From Lyophyllum atratum (lineage: Eukaryota > Basidiomycota > Agaricomycetes > Agaricales > Lyophyllaceae), in contig JACGCN010000013.1 in the NCBI GenBank assembly GCA_014905825.1, forward strand, positions 248,001 through 312,000: a stretch of DNA of 64,000 nucleotides. The letters run 5' to 3'. Positions 21,801-33,373 of the stretch are shown here, one piece after another. Position numbers and translations under genes: made by a program. Each line of letters starts with the position of its first letter. Within the stretch, counting starts at the first letter, position 1. Under the pieces are notes generated by a model, which did no database searches, was not told the origin of the DNA, and was given only the letters and a program-made list of their open reading frames with translations.

Positions 21801-24800
21801 TGCTCAGCATGGACACGGAGTCAAGCGAGGGCGAGCGTAGCGGCGGGCTGGGCCGACACACGCTCTCGAGCATCTGGAAGATGGTCTCCCAGCCAACGAC
21901 CAGGGTATGGCCGGAGGCCTGCAGAATCTGGTGTAACGTCTCCAGACCCATGCGACGGAGCTCCACGCTCGTGGTTGTGCCCGCCAAAGAGGAGGGGTCG
22001 GATACCACTTGCTGCGCTAGCACATCGAGCACTCGTCGCTGAACCTGAGCCTGTAGGTCGCCGGTTGACGTCAAATTCCTGGGTACGACGACGAGAATTT
22101 CATCCAGGACGCTGGCGGCCTGCATACGAATGGGCTGCGGAGCGTAAGGAGTGTGAATGACTGCGAGAAGGTGGCTAGTAGTCGCGTCCCATGCAACGTC
22201 GGGCGATCGGTAGATGAGTCGATGGATGTTGAGTAGCGAGACACCACCAAGCTTAGTGATGCCAAAGTCTCCTGATCGCTAGAAAATATAACCATCTTCA
22301 GAAAAGAGAAACGAGGAAGATAGAATATAACTCTCACCAAAGTCCTGGGTATATGAATCCCGCTCACCCTCCTCCTATGCATCGGCACACTCCTCGGCGA
22401 AAGCCCAACAACGCTCGCCACATCCTCATGACTCTCCGACTCCACCAGCGCCCCACCACCACCCCCTCCAGACTGCATCTCCACCATCTCCCCACTCAGC
22501 CTACACAGCGCATTCACGAAATGGCTATACGCCGCATCCTCCAGATTCTTCGACGCATCAAACAGCCTCTGCACCGCCACCAGCAGCGTCTCCGGCTCCA
22601 AATCACACAACAACGGATGCCTCTGCTGGGACCCCGACCCCGACCCCGAACCAGATCCCGGGCCACCCGAAAGCGACACCCCCCGGCCCACAGCCGTGCT
22701 CGTGACCCCCGGTGTCCGTTTCCCCACCGCCCCCGCCTTGGACGTCAACACATAATCCGCATTCTGCAGCACCTCAAGTACTCCAAACCAACTCTCCCCG
22801 AGACTTCCCGCAAGGAACATAGCGCTGGAGATGAGCACCTTAAGGCACGCCATGTTACGCTCCGACAGGCCCGGGGCCTGCGTCGGCGCGCTCAAGCCGA
22901 GATTCTCCGAGAAGCTGGCGGTGGACCTCGGCGTCTGGGATTCAACATAGGAGTCGAGGGAGGAGACGACGCGGGCGGGGACGGCGAGCTTGGCGAGGCT
23001 CGTGAGGAAGGCGTCGCGCGGTGTAGTTAGCGCGAGCATGCCGGCGACGTTGGTGAGGGCCTGATAACTTGCCAGTACCTCCACGAAGAGCTCGTCGGAG
23101 AGGTTGGTTGCGATGATGAAGGAGTTGGCAGCGAGGAGGGCGGGCCAGCTGCTCGCGATGATGTCGCGGACTATGCAGAGTTGTTTGGTGGATGGGTCGT
23201 CTTTGGGGAGGGATTCGACGTTAAGGGCTGGGGGTGCCCGGACAACGGTCTCGCCTGCTGCTTTGGGTCTCTGGATGACGATTGAGGTGTAGATGGGACC
23301 GGTGAAGGTAGCAAGTCCGTCACAAAGCGATACGAGGCACTGTACAGCAAGCAGATAGATATATGACTCGGGGATTGGAGGAGAGTCGGCCTTGTCGAGC
23401 TGGTCTATGCTATGAAAGTTTTATCAGCCGCGAAATAAGAGGGATGGCCAGAAGACATACCATTGAAGTTTCATCGCAGACCCATGCACACTCAGCCCCC
23501 CAGTCGACCCCATCATCCCAACGACCCCAGAAACAGTAGCGCTGGCTGCGGTAGCCACACGCCCCGCCATGCCACCCATATCCAGGCTATACGTAGAGCC
23601 CGTGTGCTCGCTGGAGACGCCCAAGCCGGCCATCTGTGCACTGACGCCGAGCAGTGCCGGTTTTTCGGTGATGAGCCTCTTCAGCGCTGTAACGAGGGAG
23701 GCGAACACCTTGGAGCCTGTGTCCTGCGCATCATAGCGATCCCAGACGCTTCGCATCAGTTCCGCATCGCTGCATAACCTGTAGACGTGGTGCATCAGCT
23801 ATAGAAGGCAGTTGATACAGGGTGAACGGTATGCACCCTCTCATTATCTCCATCGCGAGGACTTTCATCCACAAGGGCCGCGCGTGATGTTGAGCGTGGT
23901 CGTCGCCATCGTCGGAAAAGATCTTGATGAGAAGCATTAGGAAGACTTCGGACTCGGTAGTGAGTTCGGCGGAGAATTGCTTCAGCAGGAGGAAAACGAC
24001 GCGTGTGCATCGGAGGGTGAGAGGAAACACGGGACGTTCGGAGAGGGATTTGAGTAGCAGGGGGCACAGATGGTGTTGGATGAGGAGAATGAGTTCGGGG
24101 TGCTGATTACGCGTAGTCAGTCGCGCGTCAACCATGTGTGGTTCGAAAGAGACATACTTTTCGGAAATGAGAATGGTAGTTGGTCAATACGCTTTCGATG
24201 AGTTCGAGAGCGAAGGTCTTGTGAAGAGACTCTAGCTTCAAGAAATGGGGCTTCTCTGAGTTGGCGAGTAAACAGAGATCTTCAAAGACCGAGAACGCGT
24301 CCATGGTGGATGGTCCAAGGAGCTTCGTTGTCCCATCAGGCAGCTTTACTTCAGACATGTCTTGGCCCTCGACTTCCTCCATGTTATCCTCTACGACCAT
24401 CTTATCCACAACAAACATGACCAGCTGTCGCAGGGTGGCAGCAGCCGTCGACGAGACGACGGCAATTTTGGACTCTTGGAGCTTAAAACACAAAAGGAGC
24501 GCCTGTCAAGAAATACGTCAGACACAACCAAAGACAATTGAGGCTTTCATACATCACCGAGCAGAGAGCCATGGATGGCAGGGAAGTTTGGTATGAGGGA
24601 GACGAGCGTTTGCAGAATCCTCAGCTGGATATCGACCCCCTGACTCATGGCATCGCTCAACGTTTTGGTTATCAAAGGTACGGCGGAATGTGGGATGGCT
24701 TTGAGGGCAATCAACCGCTGCAGAGAGCCCAACGAGATAGCGACCACTTTCGCGTTCCTCGTTGCGCATCCCATGAACACGGGGCGCAGTAGATCCTGGG

Positions 24801-25126
24801 CTTGCGGGCCATCTTCAAGGCTGAGCTTCAGTCTGAAAGTTTCGACAGTAATTTGCATGGAAACACACACCAGAAGCTAAGTTCTGGGTCGCCTGTTCCG
24901 GCGATGCCCTGAGGATCGCGAGCGACTTTTCAGCTGCCTTTCCTTGACAGGTTCAGCTCCCCATTCCTCCAGTATCACACAATCCAACCCTCACCTCTCG
25001 GATTTCGGGGTGCTTCCTCCTGGTCTCGCTAGCTAGAGACTGTTGAAATCGTCAGACTTCGTGGCATGAGATAGATGGCCAGCAATGTACCTGCAGCTCA
25101 GTGACCAAGAAGGCAAGGGAGCTCAT
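18898..25126 (-). CDS. MON2: MON2-like trafficking scaffold (DCB/HUS-domain protein related to large Arf-GEFs)
   Basis: Large peripheral Golgi/endosome scaffold that works with the Dopey/Neo1 system in endosome-to-Golgi traffic. It is related to Sec7 Arf-GEFs but lacks the Sec7 domain. About 20 small introns leave roughly 1,700 residues (estimate). The N-terminal DCB part begins MSSLAFLVTELQ, continues SLASETRRKHPEIRE and AAEKSLAILRASPEQ, then DIQLRILQTLVSLIPNFPAI. The HUS region contains FALELIESVLTNYHSHFRKH, HHLCPLLLKSLSER and FPLTLRCTRVVFLLLKQFS. The middle contains GITKLGGVSLLNIHRL and VRMQAASVLDEILV-type HEAT segments. The C-terminus contains HELLYVLQKLLELRLWPGSL and SSVAHLFHFYPVLCEIA and ends KEMGVCL. 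Serine/glycine linkers such as GGPGSGSGSGSGS are low-complexity inserts. Confidence 0.9.
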
Positions 25127-25639
25127 CGTCCCAATTTCTGTTCGACGTGGAGGTAGAGGACAAGGCGGCCAGTCTTAGATCAAAGAGTTTCTAACGCTCA
25201 TGCCATCTTACTTGACGTTGAGTTCTGCTGCATTTCATCACCGTCAATCGTCACGTGATACGCTACCTACGACGTCCAACTTCAGGAGCAGGTTGAAGAC
25301 GTCGACGTCGTCCCTCTCAGTCTCACCCATTGCCAAGGTTGGCGCGGTCACGAAAAGTGGACGCATACACATTAGCATCACCGAGGCGCGGCAGATGGCC
25401 GACGACACTCGATTCCGTACGAGGCTAACCAATACAGCCTTAGCCTACGAGCTCCTACGAGTCGGCGACTCTCCTACACAGATACCATCGGTCATTCCTC
25501 CCTTCTGCGCAGCGAGTCGAAGCCATATTGCTCCTTCGCGCATTGTCATTTATGTGAGGCCATCTTTCTCAAAACTGGCAACTATAAATAATTCGAAGCG
25601 CGATTGACTATGACCACCCAATAGGTCAACATGGCAAAA
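25127..25639. promoter_or_regulatory. Upstream region of MON2
   Basis: Contains no gene I can support. An open frame at 25200-25607 (135 codons) has no recognisable domain, and its start lies 75 bases from the divergent MON2 ATG. Confidence 0.4.
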
Positions 25640-25928
25640 ATAAAATTACACAAGTGCCTTGACTCTTCCAGCCTCCAAACATCGAAAGCTGTAAAACAAA
25701 AGGGGTTGGTTTCGTTCGAGGCAGTAAGTGGGTCCTTGGAGCTATGATCAATACTGAACACTGCTTTCCAGCCCCTAAACACAAGTGAATGACGTCCTCA
25801 ATGGTCCTCGCCTCAAATCGACGAAATTTTAGGTATGGTGGGTCAACGATTTATGTGGGCTATGTCTAAGGTAAAAATAATTAGGAGACAAACACTACAG
25901 TCTTCACTAACTGATTGCAAGTAGTTGA

Positions 25929-25945
25929 CGCGTCGAGTCGATGCG
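25929..25945. promoter_or_regulatory. Inverted-repeat promoter element, copy A
   Basis: CGCGTCG-AGT-CGATGCG, an inverted 7-mer (one mismatch in this copy) about 470 bases before the ATG of glycine-rich gene A. The same position in units B and C has the perfect form. Confidence 0.4.
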
Positions 25946-26246
25946 ACCAAGATGCGGCGGCAACCTTTGCGTCGTAGTCAGCTTCGCCATTCTGGATGAA
26001 GTCAGTGTGTCAAACCAATGGATATACGTCTAATCTAGACACAAATCGGAGGACCTCCATGTAGAGCACTCTATCATCAGGTCCGTGGCTACTTTCCATG
26101 GCTTCAAGTTCGACGATCAACCCTATTCTCAGCAGACCCCTCCTAGAGAATGGTTCACTGCATATGCTACGCGGCGACCTCCTCTTCCCAATGACCCACT
26201 TCGTCGTTCTCGATGCTATTGACGCTCTGAGCCCCTTTCCTACGTC

Positions 26247-26254
26247 TATAAAAG
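26247..26254 (+). promoter_or_regulatory. TATA box of glycine-rich gene A
   Basis: TATAAAAG, 154 bases upstream of the ATG and conserved in all three units within the context TATAAAAGGGCYCTCTCGACATC. Confidence 0.75.
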
Positions 26255-26400
26255 GGCTCTCTCGACATCGTTTTCCAGCATCTCCACATCCCCCAATCAC
26301 TCAGTCACTCCACCCCTTCATCCACCTATTCGTCGTTGCATCGACGATCTTCACCCCAAACATTCCATAAACAACCAAAGTTCGGTTCTTAACCACAACA

Positions 26401-27076
26401 ATGAAGTTCCAAATCTTCGTCGTTTCAGCCCTCCTCGGCGTAGCCATCGCCAGTCCCATTGCAGCACCCGATGGTGCCAACTCCGAATTCGCAAGGACGA
26501 TTGATATGGAGGTACGTTACCCTTTCGCCGTCCCATTTGTAATATACTAATCCTTCTGCGCCTTAGGTCAGGGGAACTTCCTCGAATGGCGGTGGAAATG
26601 GGGGCAACGGCGGAAATGGTGGAAACGGCGGTAACGCTGGCAATGGCAGCGGGGGTGGTGGCAATGGCGGAAATGGCGGAAACGGAGGGAATGGAGGTAA
26701 CGGTGGCGGCGATGGAGGTTGGAATAGCGGCGGTGGTGGTAACGGGGGCAATGGCGGTAATGGCGGTAATGGCGGTAATGGCGGAGGCAACTGGCATGGC
26801 GGCAGCTGGAACAGTGGTGGAGGTGGAAATGGCGGAAATGGGGGAAATGGTGGTAGCGGTGGTAATGGTGGAGGAAATTGGCATGGTGGAGGTTGGAATG
26901 GTGGCCGCTGGAATGGTGGCCGTTGGAACGGTGGTGGTTGGAGCGGTGGTGGTTGGAATGGCGGTGGCTGGAACGGTGGTGGCTGGCACGGTGGTGGAAA
27001 CGGTGGTAACGGCGGTAATGGCGGTAATGGCGGTAACGGCGGCAACCGCTCATGGCGTTGGTCTGGACATTGGTGA
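26401..27076 (+). CDS. Secreted glycine/asparagine/tryptophan-rich repeat protein A
   Basis: Not a family I recognise. Two exons, 26401-26511 and 26567-27076, give 206 residues. Exon 1 encodes a signal peptide (MKFQIFVVSALLGVAIAS) and a short linker (PIAAPDGANSEFARTIDME). Exon 2 begins VRGTSSNGG and is almost wholly repetitive. Runs of the tripeptide N-G-G are broken by GGGW/GGNWHGG modules, then about seven W-N-G-G-(R/G) pentads, another N-G-G run and the cap NRSWRWSGHW. There are no cysteines in the mature part. A secreted or wall-associated structural protein is inferred. The three-residue period of G-G-X fits polyglycine-II helices as in some antifreeze and adhesin proteins. Other frames, plus and minus, stay open through the repeat only because of its composition. 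Confidence 0.85.
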
Positions 27077-27860
27077 AAGGATGTGTAGGTGTTAATCGTG
27101 GAGATATATATGTTACCATCAGTTTCCAAATACAAATTTTATCGCACACTCAATGGGTTTTAAACACGCAACATATGTCGTACATCGATTCTCCGCGGGT
27201 CCGCGACCAATATTTTACCTCCGCCTCTGGTCCCAATAATCACCCAATCTTGAGTGACCTTGACATATTTTCTGCCAAGGTATTGAGACTCACTGAAGGA
27301 TTTTACATCTAATTTCGATATTGTTGCTTTTGGTGTTGAAACCTACTGCTAACCTGTGTCGTAGCATCACACCGGCGTACCCGTAACATCCCTTCTGAAT
27401 GCTGAAGTAATCTTGCTACTCGGATTCCGTATATTTTATCACTTAGCTGCTAGAGCCTAACAAGGTTATAAAGAATAGCGAGGTATAACATATATACCGT
27501 AATCAAACCCGGTATGCACGAAGTGATCAACGGATATTAGAAATGAAAGGGTCTATTGTAGAGATACGGGGCATCATCATGACGACCTCGGAATGGTGCT
27601 TGGAGTTGGGAAACCACGTCAAGAACACGTTTACTATGGCGCGACAGGCAGCTCACAGGCCAGGGCACGGAGAGCCGAGAGATGCTTCAACGCTGCGGCT
27701 CTGGGGTCTTGACTGCGCTTCAAGCTTCAGGCTGAATGTCTGTCGCGACCAAGTCGCGGCCTCAGAGCCTTGGCACGCGTCGCGCGTCGCGCTTCACGTG
27801 CCTATTGATGGCATCCTGAAAAGGATATCTTACATAATAACCCTACCCTCCTGACCCTGA

Positions 27861-27929
27861 CATGGGGACGCGATAACCGCAGTACTATAACCGCCATGCC
27901 TGAACGTTAGGGAAGCGTTCGCCCCTAAA
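27861..27929. other. Junction between units A and B
   Basis: A short boundary between tandem duplication units. No feature seen. Confidence 0.3.
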
Positions 27930-28178
27930 CACTGACCGCTGTACAAGAAAAGGGGGTGGATTCGTTCGCGGAGGTAAGTGGATCCTTGGAGCTATGATTT
28001 ATACCGAACACTGCCCTTTCAGCCCCTAAACACAACGAATGGCGTCCTCGGTGGTCGTCGCCTCAAATCGACGAAATTTTCGGTACAGTGGGTCAATGAA
28101 CTATGTGGGCTATGTCTAAGGTAAAAATAGTTAGGAGACAAACTCTACATTCTTCACTAACTGACTGCAAGCAGTTGA

Positions 28179-28195
28179 CGCGTCGAATCGACGCG
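28179..28195. promoter_or_regulatory. Inverted-repeat promoter element, copy B
   Basis: A perfect inverted repeat CGCGTCG-AAT-CGACGCG, 422 bases before the ATG of gene B. Confidence 0.45.
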
Positions 28196-28484
28196 ACCAA
28201 GATGCGACGGCAACTTTGCGTCGTAATTTGCTTTGCCTTCCTTGATGAGGTGAGTGCGTCGACGCAATATTTATGCATTTAACTGAGGCACACACCGAGA
28301 TTGGAAGGACTTCCATGTAGCGCATTGTGTGGAAGGTCCGTGGCTGCTTTCCATGGCTCCAAGTTCGACGATCAACCCTATTCTCACAGACACCCCTGCT
28401 GAAGAATGGTCCAACTACACACGGTCTCCTCTTCGCAATGACCCACTTGATCGTTCTTGACGCTCTGAACCCCTTTCTTACGTC

Positions 28485-28492
28485 TATAAAAG
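28485..28492 (+). promoter_or_regulatory. TATA box of glycine-rich gene B
   Basis: TATAAAAG, 132 bases upstream of the ATG, in the context conserved in all three units. Confidence 0.75.
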
Positions 28493-28616
28493 GGCCCTCT
28501 CGACATCGTTTACTGGCATCTCCACAGTTCCCAATCACCCATTCGCTCACTTACCCATCGTTGCATTAACGACCTCATCACAAGCTTTTCATAAACAATC
28601 CGGCTCTACCGCAACG

Positions 28617-29302
28617 ATGAAGTTTTCAGTCTTTGTCATTTCAGCCCTGCTCGGCGTAGCCATCGCCAGTCCCATTGCAGCACCCAATGGTGCTAACTCC
28701 GAATTCGCAAGGACGATTGATATGGAGGTACGTTACCTTTTCGCCGTCCCATTTTCTAATATATTAATCCTTCTGCGCCTTAGGTCAGGGGAACTTCCTC
28801 GAATGGCGGTGGAAATGGGGGCAACGGCGGAAATGGTGGAAACGGCGGTAACGCCGGCAATGGCAACGGGGGTGGTGGCAATGGCGGAAATGGGGGTAAT
28901 GGAGGCAATGGAGGTAACGGTGGCGGCGACGGTGGAGGTTGGAACAGCGGTGGTGGAGGTAATGGCGGGAATGGGGGAAACGGTGGCAATGGCGGTAATG
29001 GTGGAGGCGTCTGGCATGGTGGATGGAATAGCGGTGGCGGTGGTAACGGCGGCAACGGTGGAAATGGCGGAAATGGCGGTAATGGAGGAGGTAATTGGCA
29101 TGGTGGAGGCTGGAATAATGGCGGCTGGAATGGCGGTCGTTGGAATGGTGGTCGTTGGAACGGTGGTCGTTGGAACGGTCGTGGCTGGCATGGTGGCAGT
29201 TGGAATGGGGGCGGTAATGTTGGTAATGGTGGTAATGGTGGTAATGGTGGTAATGGCGGTAACGGTGGTAGGCGGTCATGGGGATGGTCTCGATATTGGT
29301 GA
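28617..29302 (+). CDS. Secreted glycine/asparagine/tryptophan-rich repeat protein B
   Basis: Paralogue of protein A. Exons 28617-28727 and 28784-29302 give 209 residues. Exon 1 again has exactly 111 bases, with signal peptide MKFSVFVISALLGVAIAS and PIAAPNGANSEFARTIDME. Exon 2 begins VRGTSSNGGGN. It then has N-G-G runs, a VWHGGWNSGGGG module, GGGNWHGGGWNNGG, WNGGR pentads (three in a row), a final N-G-G run and the cap RRSWGWSRYW. The frame is intact despite many small repeat-length differences from A, which suggests selection to keep the protein. Function is unknown and the protein is inferred to be extracellular. Confidence 0.85.
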
Positions 29303-30446
29303 AGGATGTGGACAATAATTCAGGAGATGGATATATCATCATTTAATAGAGCTTCACGAACCACATTGTCGTTACTGTTTAATGGGATACAAATTCACCG
29401 ACTTTAATTACTATTTTCTCGTCCTCTTCTTTGCGATTGTCTACCGTGCTGACCATAACATGTGTTTGGCTAGTTTGAAGGTACTGTCATCCACTATATC
29501 ACCTTCAAACTATTTCCGATAAAATTACCTCCGCTGTTACACCTATCCAACTGAAACCTTATGATAGCCTCACCGACAAAGGCGTGGTATTACTTATGAA
29601 CACTGAAGCAAGTCAGTCAACTCTTGCATTCCCAGTTTCGTATTTGTCACTTGTCTGCTACAAACTAGAAGCACGGTGATGAACAGCGAGATATAAGGTT
29701 TCGATACCGTGATCAAATCGGGTATGCACGAACTGGACAACAAGCATAGAAAATGAGAGGGTCTGCAGTGGATATACGGGGCATCATTATGACGACCTCG
29801 GAATGCTGATTGGCTTCGGGACCACGTCAAAAAGAGGTGCACTATGGCACGACAGGTGGGCCCAGTCCGGGATGAGAGTGCGAATGTCGTCAAAAGTTTT
29901 GATGGACATTAGGTCAGTTCAGTTGCTATCCGGGTGGCGAGCGGACCAGGGAAGTAAGCAGCGCGAAGAGTATGGCCTGTAGGGTCAGAGTGCTTTTCGC
30001 TTCTCCTCATGGCCTCGCGAAACGTGTCAAGTAATTCAGATCGCGCCATTTGCTAGTGGTGGAAACTCCGAACCCAACGGTGTCAACGAGGTATCCAGCG
30101 CCAGCTCGACCCAGAGGCCTGCTCCAAGGACCGGGTAGGGGAGACGTCCGCAGGCCATTACTTATAAAAGGTGAGGATTGAGCCATATGCAGCCGAAGAA
30201 AATTAAAGTGACCCAAAAGCAAGCCTGCGCGCATTCATATTCAGACCGGGGAACGGATGGCTAGCTAGAGATGCTTGGACGAGCGCTGCGGCTCCGGAGT
30301 CTTGACGGCGCTTCAGTGTCTGTCGCAGTCTCTCAGATTCCGGAGTCAAGTTGAGTTTCGCCGCTCGCGCTTCACAACTCTGTTGATCGTTCACGTGCCT
30401 GTTGATGGCATCCTGAAAAGGATGTCTTACATAATAACCCTACCCT

Positions 30447-30470
30447 AGGACCAAGGCCTTGACTCAACCC
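30447..30470. other. Flank of inverted-repeat element
   Basis: A 24-base spacer between the end of unit B and the left inverted repeat. Confidence 0.3.
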
Positions 30471-31639
30471 CAGTGAAAAGTCGGTCGTGCCGAATTGAGC
30501 TTATTCAAGCCAAACGGTGATCAATCGAGCCAAATCTACCCGAAGCAATCATTTATTTTGACCCATCCAATAGTTTCAGGCCTCAGGCCCAGTGAAAAGT
30601 CGGTCGTGCCGAATTGAGCGCAAACGAGCGCAAACGACCACGATAAGACACGTCCAAAACTGCTCGGTTCGACTCCCCCTGGCTCGAGATTCCGGCCATC
30701 TATCCAGCCATGTTGAGCAGGATCGAGCTATATAGGTCGCTCCACGTCGCTTCATTCTGGCTCGATAATTTTCAGTTTTGTTCAATTTTCAGTTTTGCTC
30801 AATTTTGTTCAAATGAAATATATTGACTCCAACAAATACATGGGCAGGAGTACACAACTAAAATACGCATCCATACAGATGGACCCTCAGCGCATCCGCC
30901 GTCCATCACCCAATAAGTCCGCTACCCCCGCCATCTATCGCGATCGTGCTAGCCTGCCTGAATATGTACCCTTATCAACAAAACACGATTAGATGGCACG
31001 AAAGCAAAGCAAAACGACGGACAGGGTGGCTTGAACAGCCTAGATGCTTGGCTTGAGGTCCTACTGTTGCTTCTCAGTCAGAGTGTGACAGATGGGATCG
31101 GCGATATGCACACATCAAAATGCCTTGTGGTTCGCGAATGCTACCGTATTTTGATGGGCGCCCGGTCGCTGCTTGATCGCGATCAGGCGGGAGGAGCCAC
31201 GTAAGGTAAGAGCGATGCTGATGGCGACTATATGCGGGCAGCGGCGGACGGTCGGAGTGGAGACTTTGGAGCGACGGGATCCCGAGAACATGGTGGTTGG
31301 GGGGAAAGAATGAAGAAGTCGTTTTGCGGCCTCCCTCAGACTTATGTATGAATTCGCGTCAAGTTACACTCTGAAACAGAAGCAAATAATGGCTTTGAGG
31401 AGATATTCCATTGAGCTCAAATTGAGATGACCCCGACGATACAACGTCTGAGCTGAACGGATTTCACATGTCTATATATTTGACGGAGTCATGAAGTCAT
31501 CTCGAACTCATGACAATGGCTGAACTTGACCACAAACCATTGGATGGGTCAAAATAAATGATTGCTTCGGGTAGATTTGGCTCGATTGACCACCGTTTGG
31601 CTTGAATAAGCTCAATTCGGCACGACCGACTTTTCACTG
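30471..31639. mobile_element. Non-autonomous DNA transposon with 101-bp terminal inverted repeats
   Basis: The left arm 30471-30571 and right arm 31539-31639 are inverted copies of each other over 101 bases with one or so mismatches. Each begins at the outside with CAGTGAAAAGTCGGTCGTGC. A third copy of the first 30 bases stands at 30590-30619. That inner left end is preceded by GGCCTCAGGCC, and the right arm is followed by the same 11 bases, as a target-site duplication would be. So either 30590-31639 is the real element and the outer arm a rearranged extra end, or two insertions are nested. No transposase frame is present in the roughly 1 kb interior. Confidence 0.75.
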
Positions 31640-32636
31640 GGCCTCAGGCCTCAACCTTGACGTGCGAGTATGGGCCATTGCGAGCATGGCGTGGCCGAGA
31701 TCTAGTCCTGGGGGTTTCCTGCGTTCAAGCCTGGTGCAGGTGTGGTATTGACCACGATTTACATAACCAGATATTGTGCAAATATTACTTGACGCAATTG
31801 CAGCAGTTTTTTTGACATAAAACTCCAGTATTGCTTCTATCGCACCACAAGGTGCCACATGCAGAACCATGTCTTATTGCGAGCCTGGTGTACACGGGCT
31901 GGAATAAAAACTGTCTTCGCCGTCTCTCCTTCATATACCCCCGAGTTTCCAGGTGCAAACTTAGACGCTCCTCAAAATCTAGAAACATTTGACGAACCTA
32001 CACAACATAAGTATGTATACACTCACCCCTCGCCTCTCCTCCTCTTGTGCTACAAGTTATAGACAAATCACACCAACCTACCACCCAAGTTCGGCTTTTC
32101 CTCGTGCCCGCCATCATCACCCTTATAACCGCCTTTTGCTTCTTCTGGTTGAGGTAATTCAAGTTCATGGCAGTCTAGACCACCACCAGCACGGATAATA
32201 TCAGGAGCATGATGGTGGCTTCAGTGTAGAGCGGCGGCGGGCTGAGGAGCCATCTCACGAGGATGCCGCTGGTGTCGGTCATGATGAAGCCAATATCTAT
32301 GGGTGGTGGTCCAGTTTGGACAGTTGAAATGTTTGCGTCGGATGGTAAGGGCACCAGATGCACCCATTTGTATATCCCGACTGGTACGAACACAGGACCC
32401 TACCTGTTGCTCCAAAACACGCTCAAGTGTATGCGAGGGTTGATGCTTACCCAATCCCGACGAAAATCACAGGCGACCATATGGACCCATCATCATGGCC
32501 AGATGCCACAGTATGAGAACTGGATGCAGAGAAGTGAATTGATATAGTGCAGCACACGCTCGACTGCATTCATGTTCTGCTCGTTTTGCGTGAACTGAGA
32601 TATCATTTCAGCTGTAACACATATGATGGGACTGAT
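31640..32636. other. Region between two mobile elements, no gene seen
   Basis: Nearly 1 kb without a supported gene. Open frames at 32221-32547 on both strands show no domain. Confidence 0.4.
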
Positions 32637-32960
32637 ACCACCATCATCAAAAGCTCAAAAACCAGATAAAACCCGTCTTAACGCATTCCCTGCCTCACAA
32701 ACTGCGGATGACGATCTGTGTTACGAGTTACTGATTGGGGGTTATGCCTGTAATGGCCGTCCCATGTTAGATCCCTTCAAACCGTAGGAGCATGAAAGGT
32801 CGCGTGCGTATGAAACAGTGCTTTGCACCACGGTGCACGAACCTCATCCGCCTTGTTACCTGCTCTCCGCATACCGGAGACGTCGGGTGCCGGCGTGTAC
32901 TGAGGTGGTTGCTCACACCGTTGCTCACACTGTAAACCTGCCCCGATTCCTGGAATGCCT

Positions 32961-33011
32961 TCCGACGTGTGCGTGTTCTCTCGTGTCCGACGTGTTCGTG
33001 TTCTCTCGTGC
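32961..33011. repeat. 24-25-bp minisatellite, two units
   Basis: Units of the form GACACGAGAGAACACGAACA plus CGTCG, read on the minus strand. The deleted copy of the element carries four units at 62269-62367. Confidence 0.7.
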
Positions 33012-33167
33012 ATAACCCATTCTGTACACACACCATAACCAACTCATAACACCTTAACCAACACATAACCCCTACCACTTCAGCCAGCCATGCGCATGTG
33101 GCCCTGTCGTGCCACATGTTATCCTTCACCCACATTGGGAGGGCACTGAGTCCAATGTCTGCCCTGC

Positions 33168-33213
33168 ACGCAAGTAGGCCTGAGTCCCTGAGAGGTGAGA
33201 CTAACGACTACCC
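33168..33213. repeat. 46-bp direct repeat, copy 1
   Basis: Starts ACGCAAGTAGGCCTGAGTCC and ends CTAACGACTACCC. It is identical over 46 bases to 33838-33883. Contains GGTGAGAC, the inverse of GTCTCACC at the other inner edge of the recombinase segment (35563). Confidence 0.85.
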
Positions 33214-33325
33214 GCGTTCAAACCAAATAAATATGAGGGCAGTTTTTGGTCCAACATGGACACAATCTGCCCCTCATTCAATGACATCGTCAATTGATAT
33301 CGTTCTGTCACGTGAAATTTCCATG

Positions 33326-33373
33326 AGTGCTTTTTTCTGCGGCGAAACGTGCGTCGCCGCAGGAAAAAGCACT
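33326..33373. repeat. Long perfect hairpin
   Basis: A 20-bp stem (AGTGCTTTTTTCTGCGGCGA against TCGCCGCAGGAAAAAGCACT, one G-U/mismatch position) around an 8-base loop. It lies between the two 46-base direct repeats inside the recombinase element. Could be a small palindromic insertion or a structural site of the element. Confidence 0.75.

Larger units (their letters stand above)
25640..27860 (+). repeat. Segmental duplication unit A (carries glycine-rich gene A)
   Basis: About 2.2 kb that recurs as unit B (27.93-30.45 kb) and unit C (36.43-38.33 kb). The shared order is a GAGG(C/T)AAGTGG(A/G)TCCTTGGAGC segment, the CTCAAATCGACGAAATTTT segment, a CGCGTCG palindrome, a TATA box, the two-exon gene, and a downstream CGACCTCGGAATG segment. 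Unit A ends at a GATGGCATCCTGAAAAGGAT...ACCCTACCCT sequence near 27.85 kb that also ends unit B near 30.45 kb. Edges are approximate, by eye. Confidence 0.75.
27930..30446 (+). repeat. Segmental duplication unit B (carries glycine-rich gene B)
   Basis: Same order of elements as unit A. It differs by an extra stretch of about 350 bases at 29.87-30.24 kb between the CGACCTCGGAATG segment and the AGAGATGCTT...GCTGCGGCTC segment. It ends in the same ATGGCATCCTGAAAAGGAT...CCCTACCCT sequence as unit A, 25 bases before the left inverted repeat of the element at 30.47 kb. Confidence 0.75.

Noticed and set aside
26563..29342. Long minus-strand frames of PPLPP- or HRYRHYR-type text and plus-strand M-V-rich frames over the glycine-rich genes
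   Set aside because: They are other frames of the GGN codon repeat, which contains no stops in several frames. The signal-peptide frame with its intron and conserved TATA box is the consistent reading. The same holds for 37272-37932.
32767..33135. Minus-strand frames over the left arm of the recombinase element, with a matching frame at 62251-62652
   Set aside because: Shared between copies because the DNA is repeated, but built on a minisatellite, with different frame ends and no domain. Not supported as protein.
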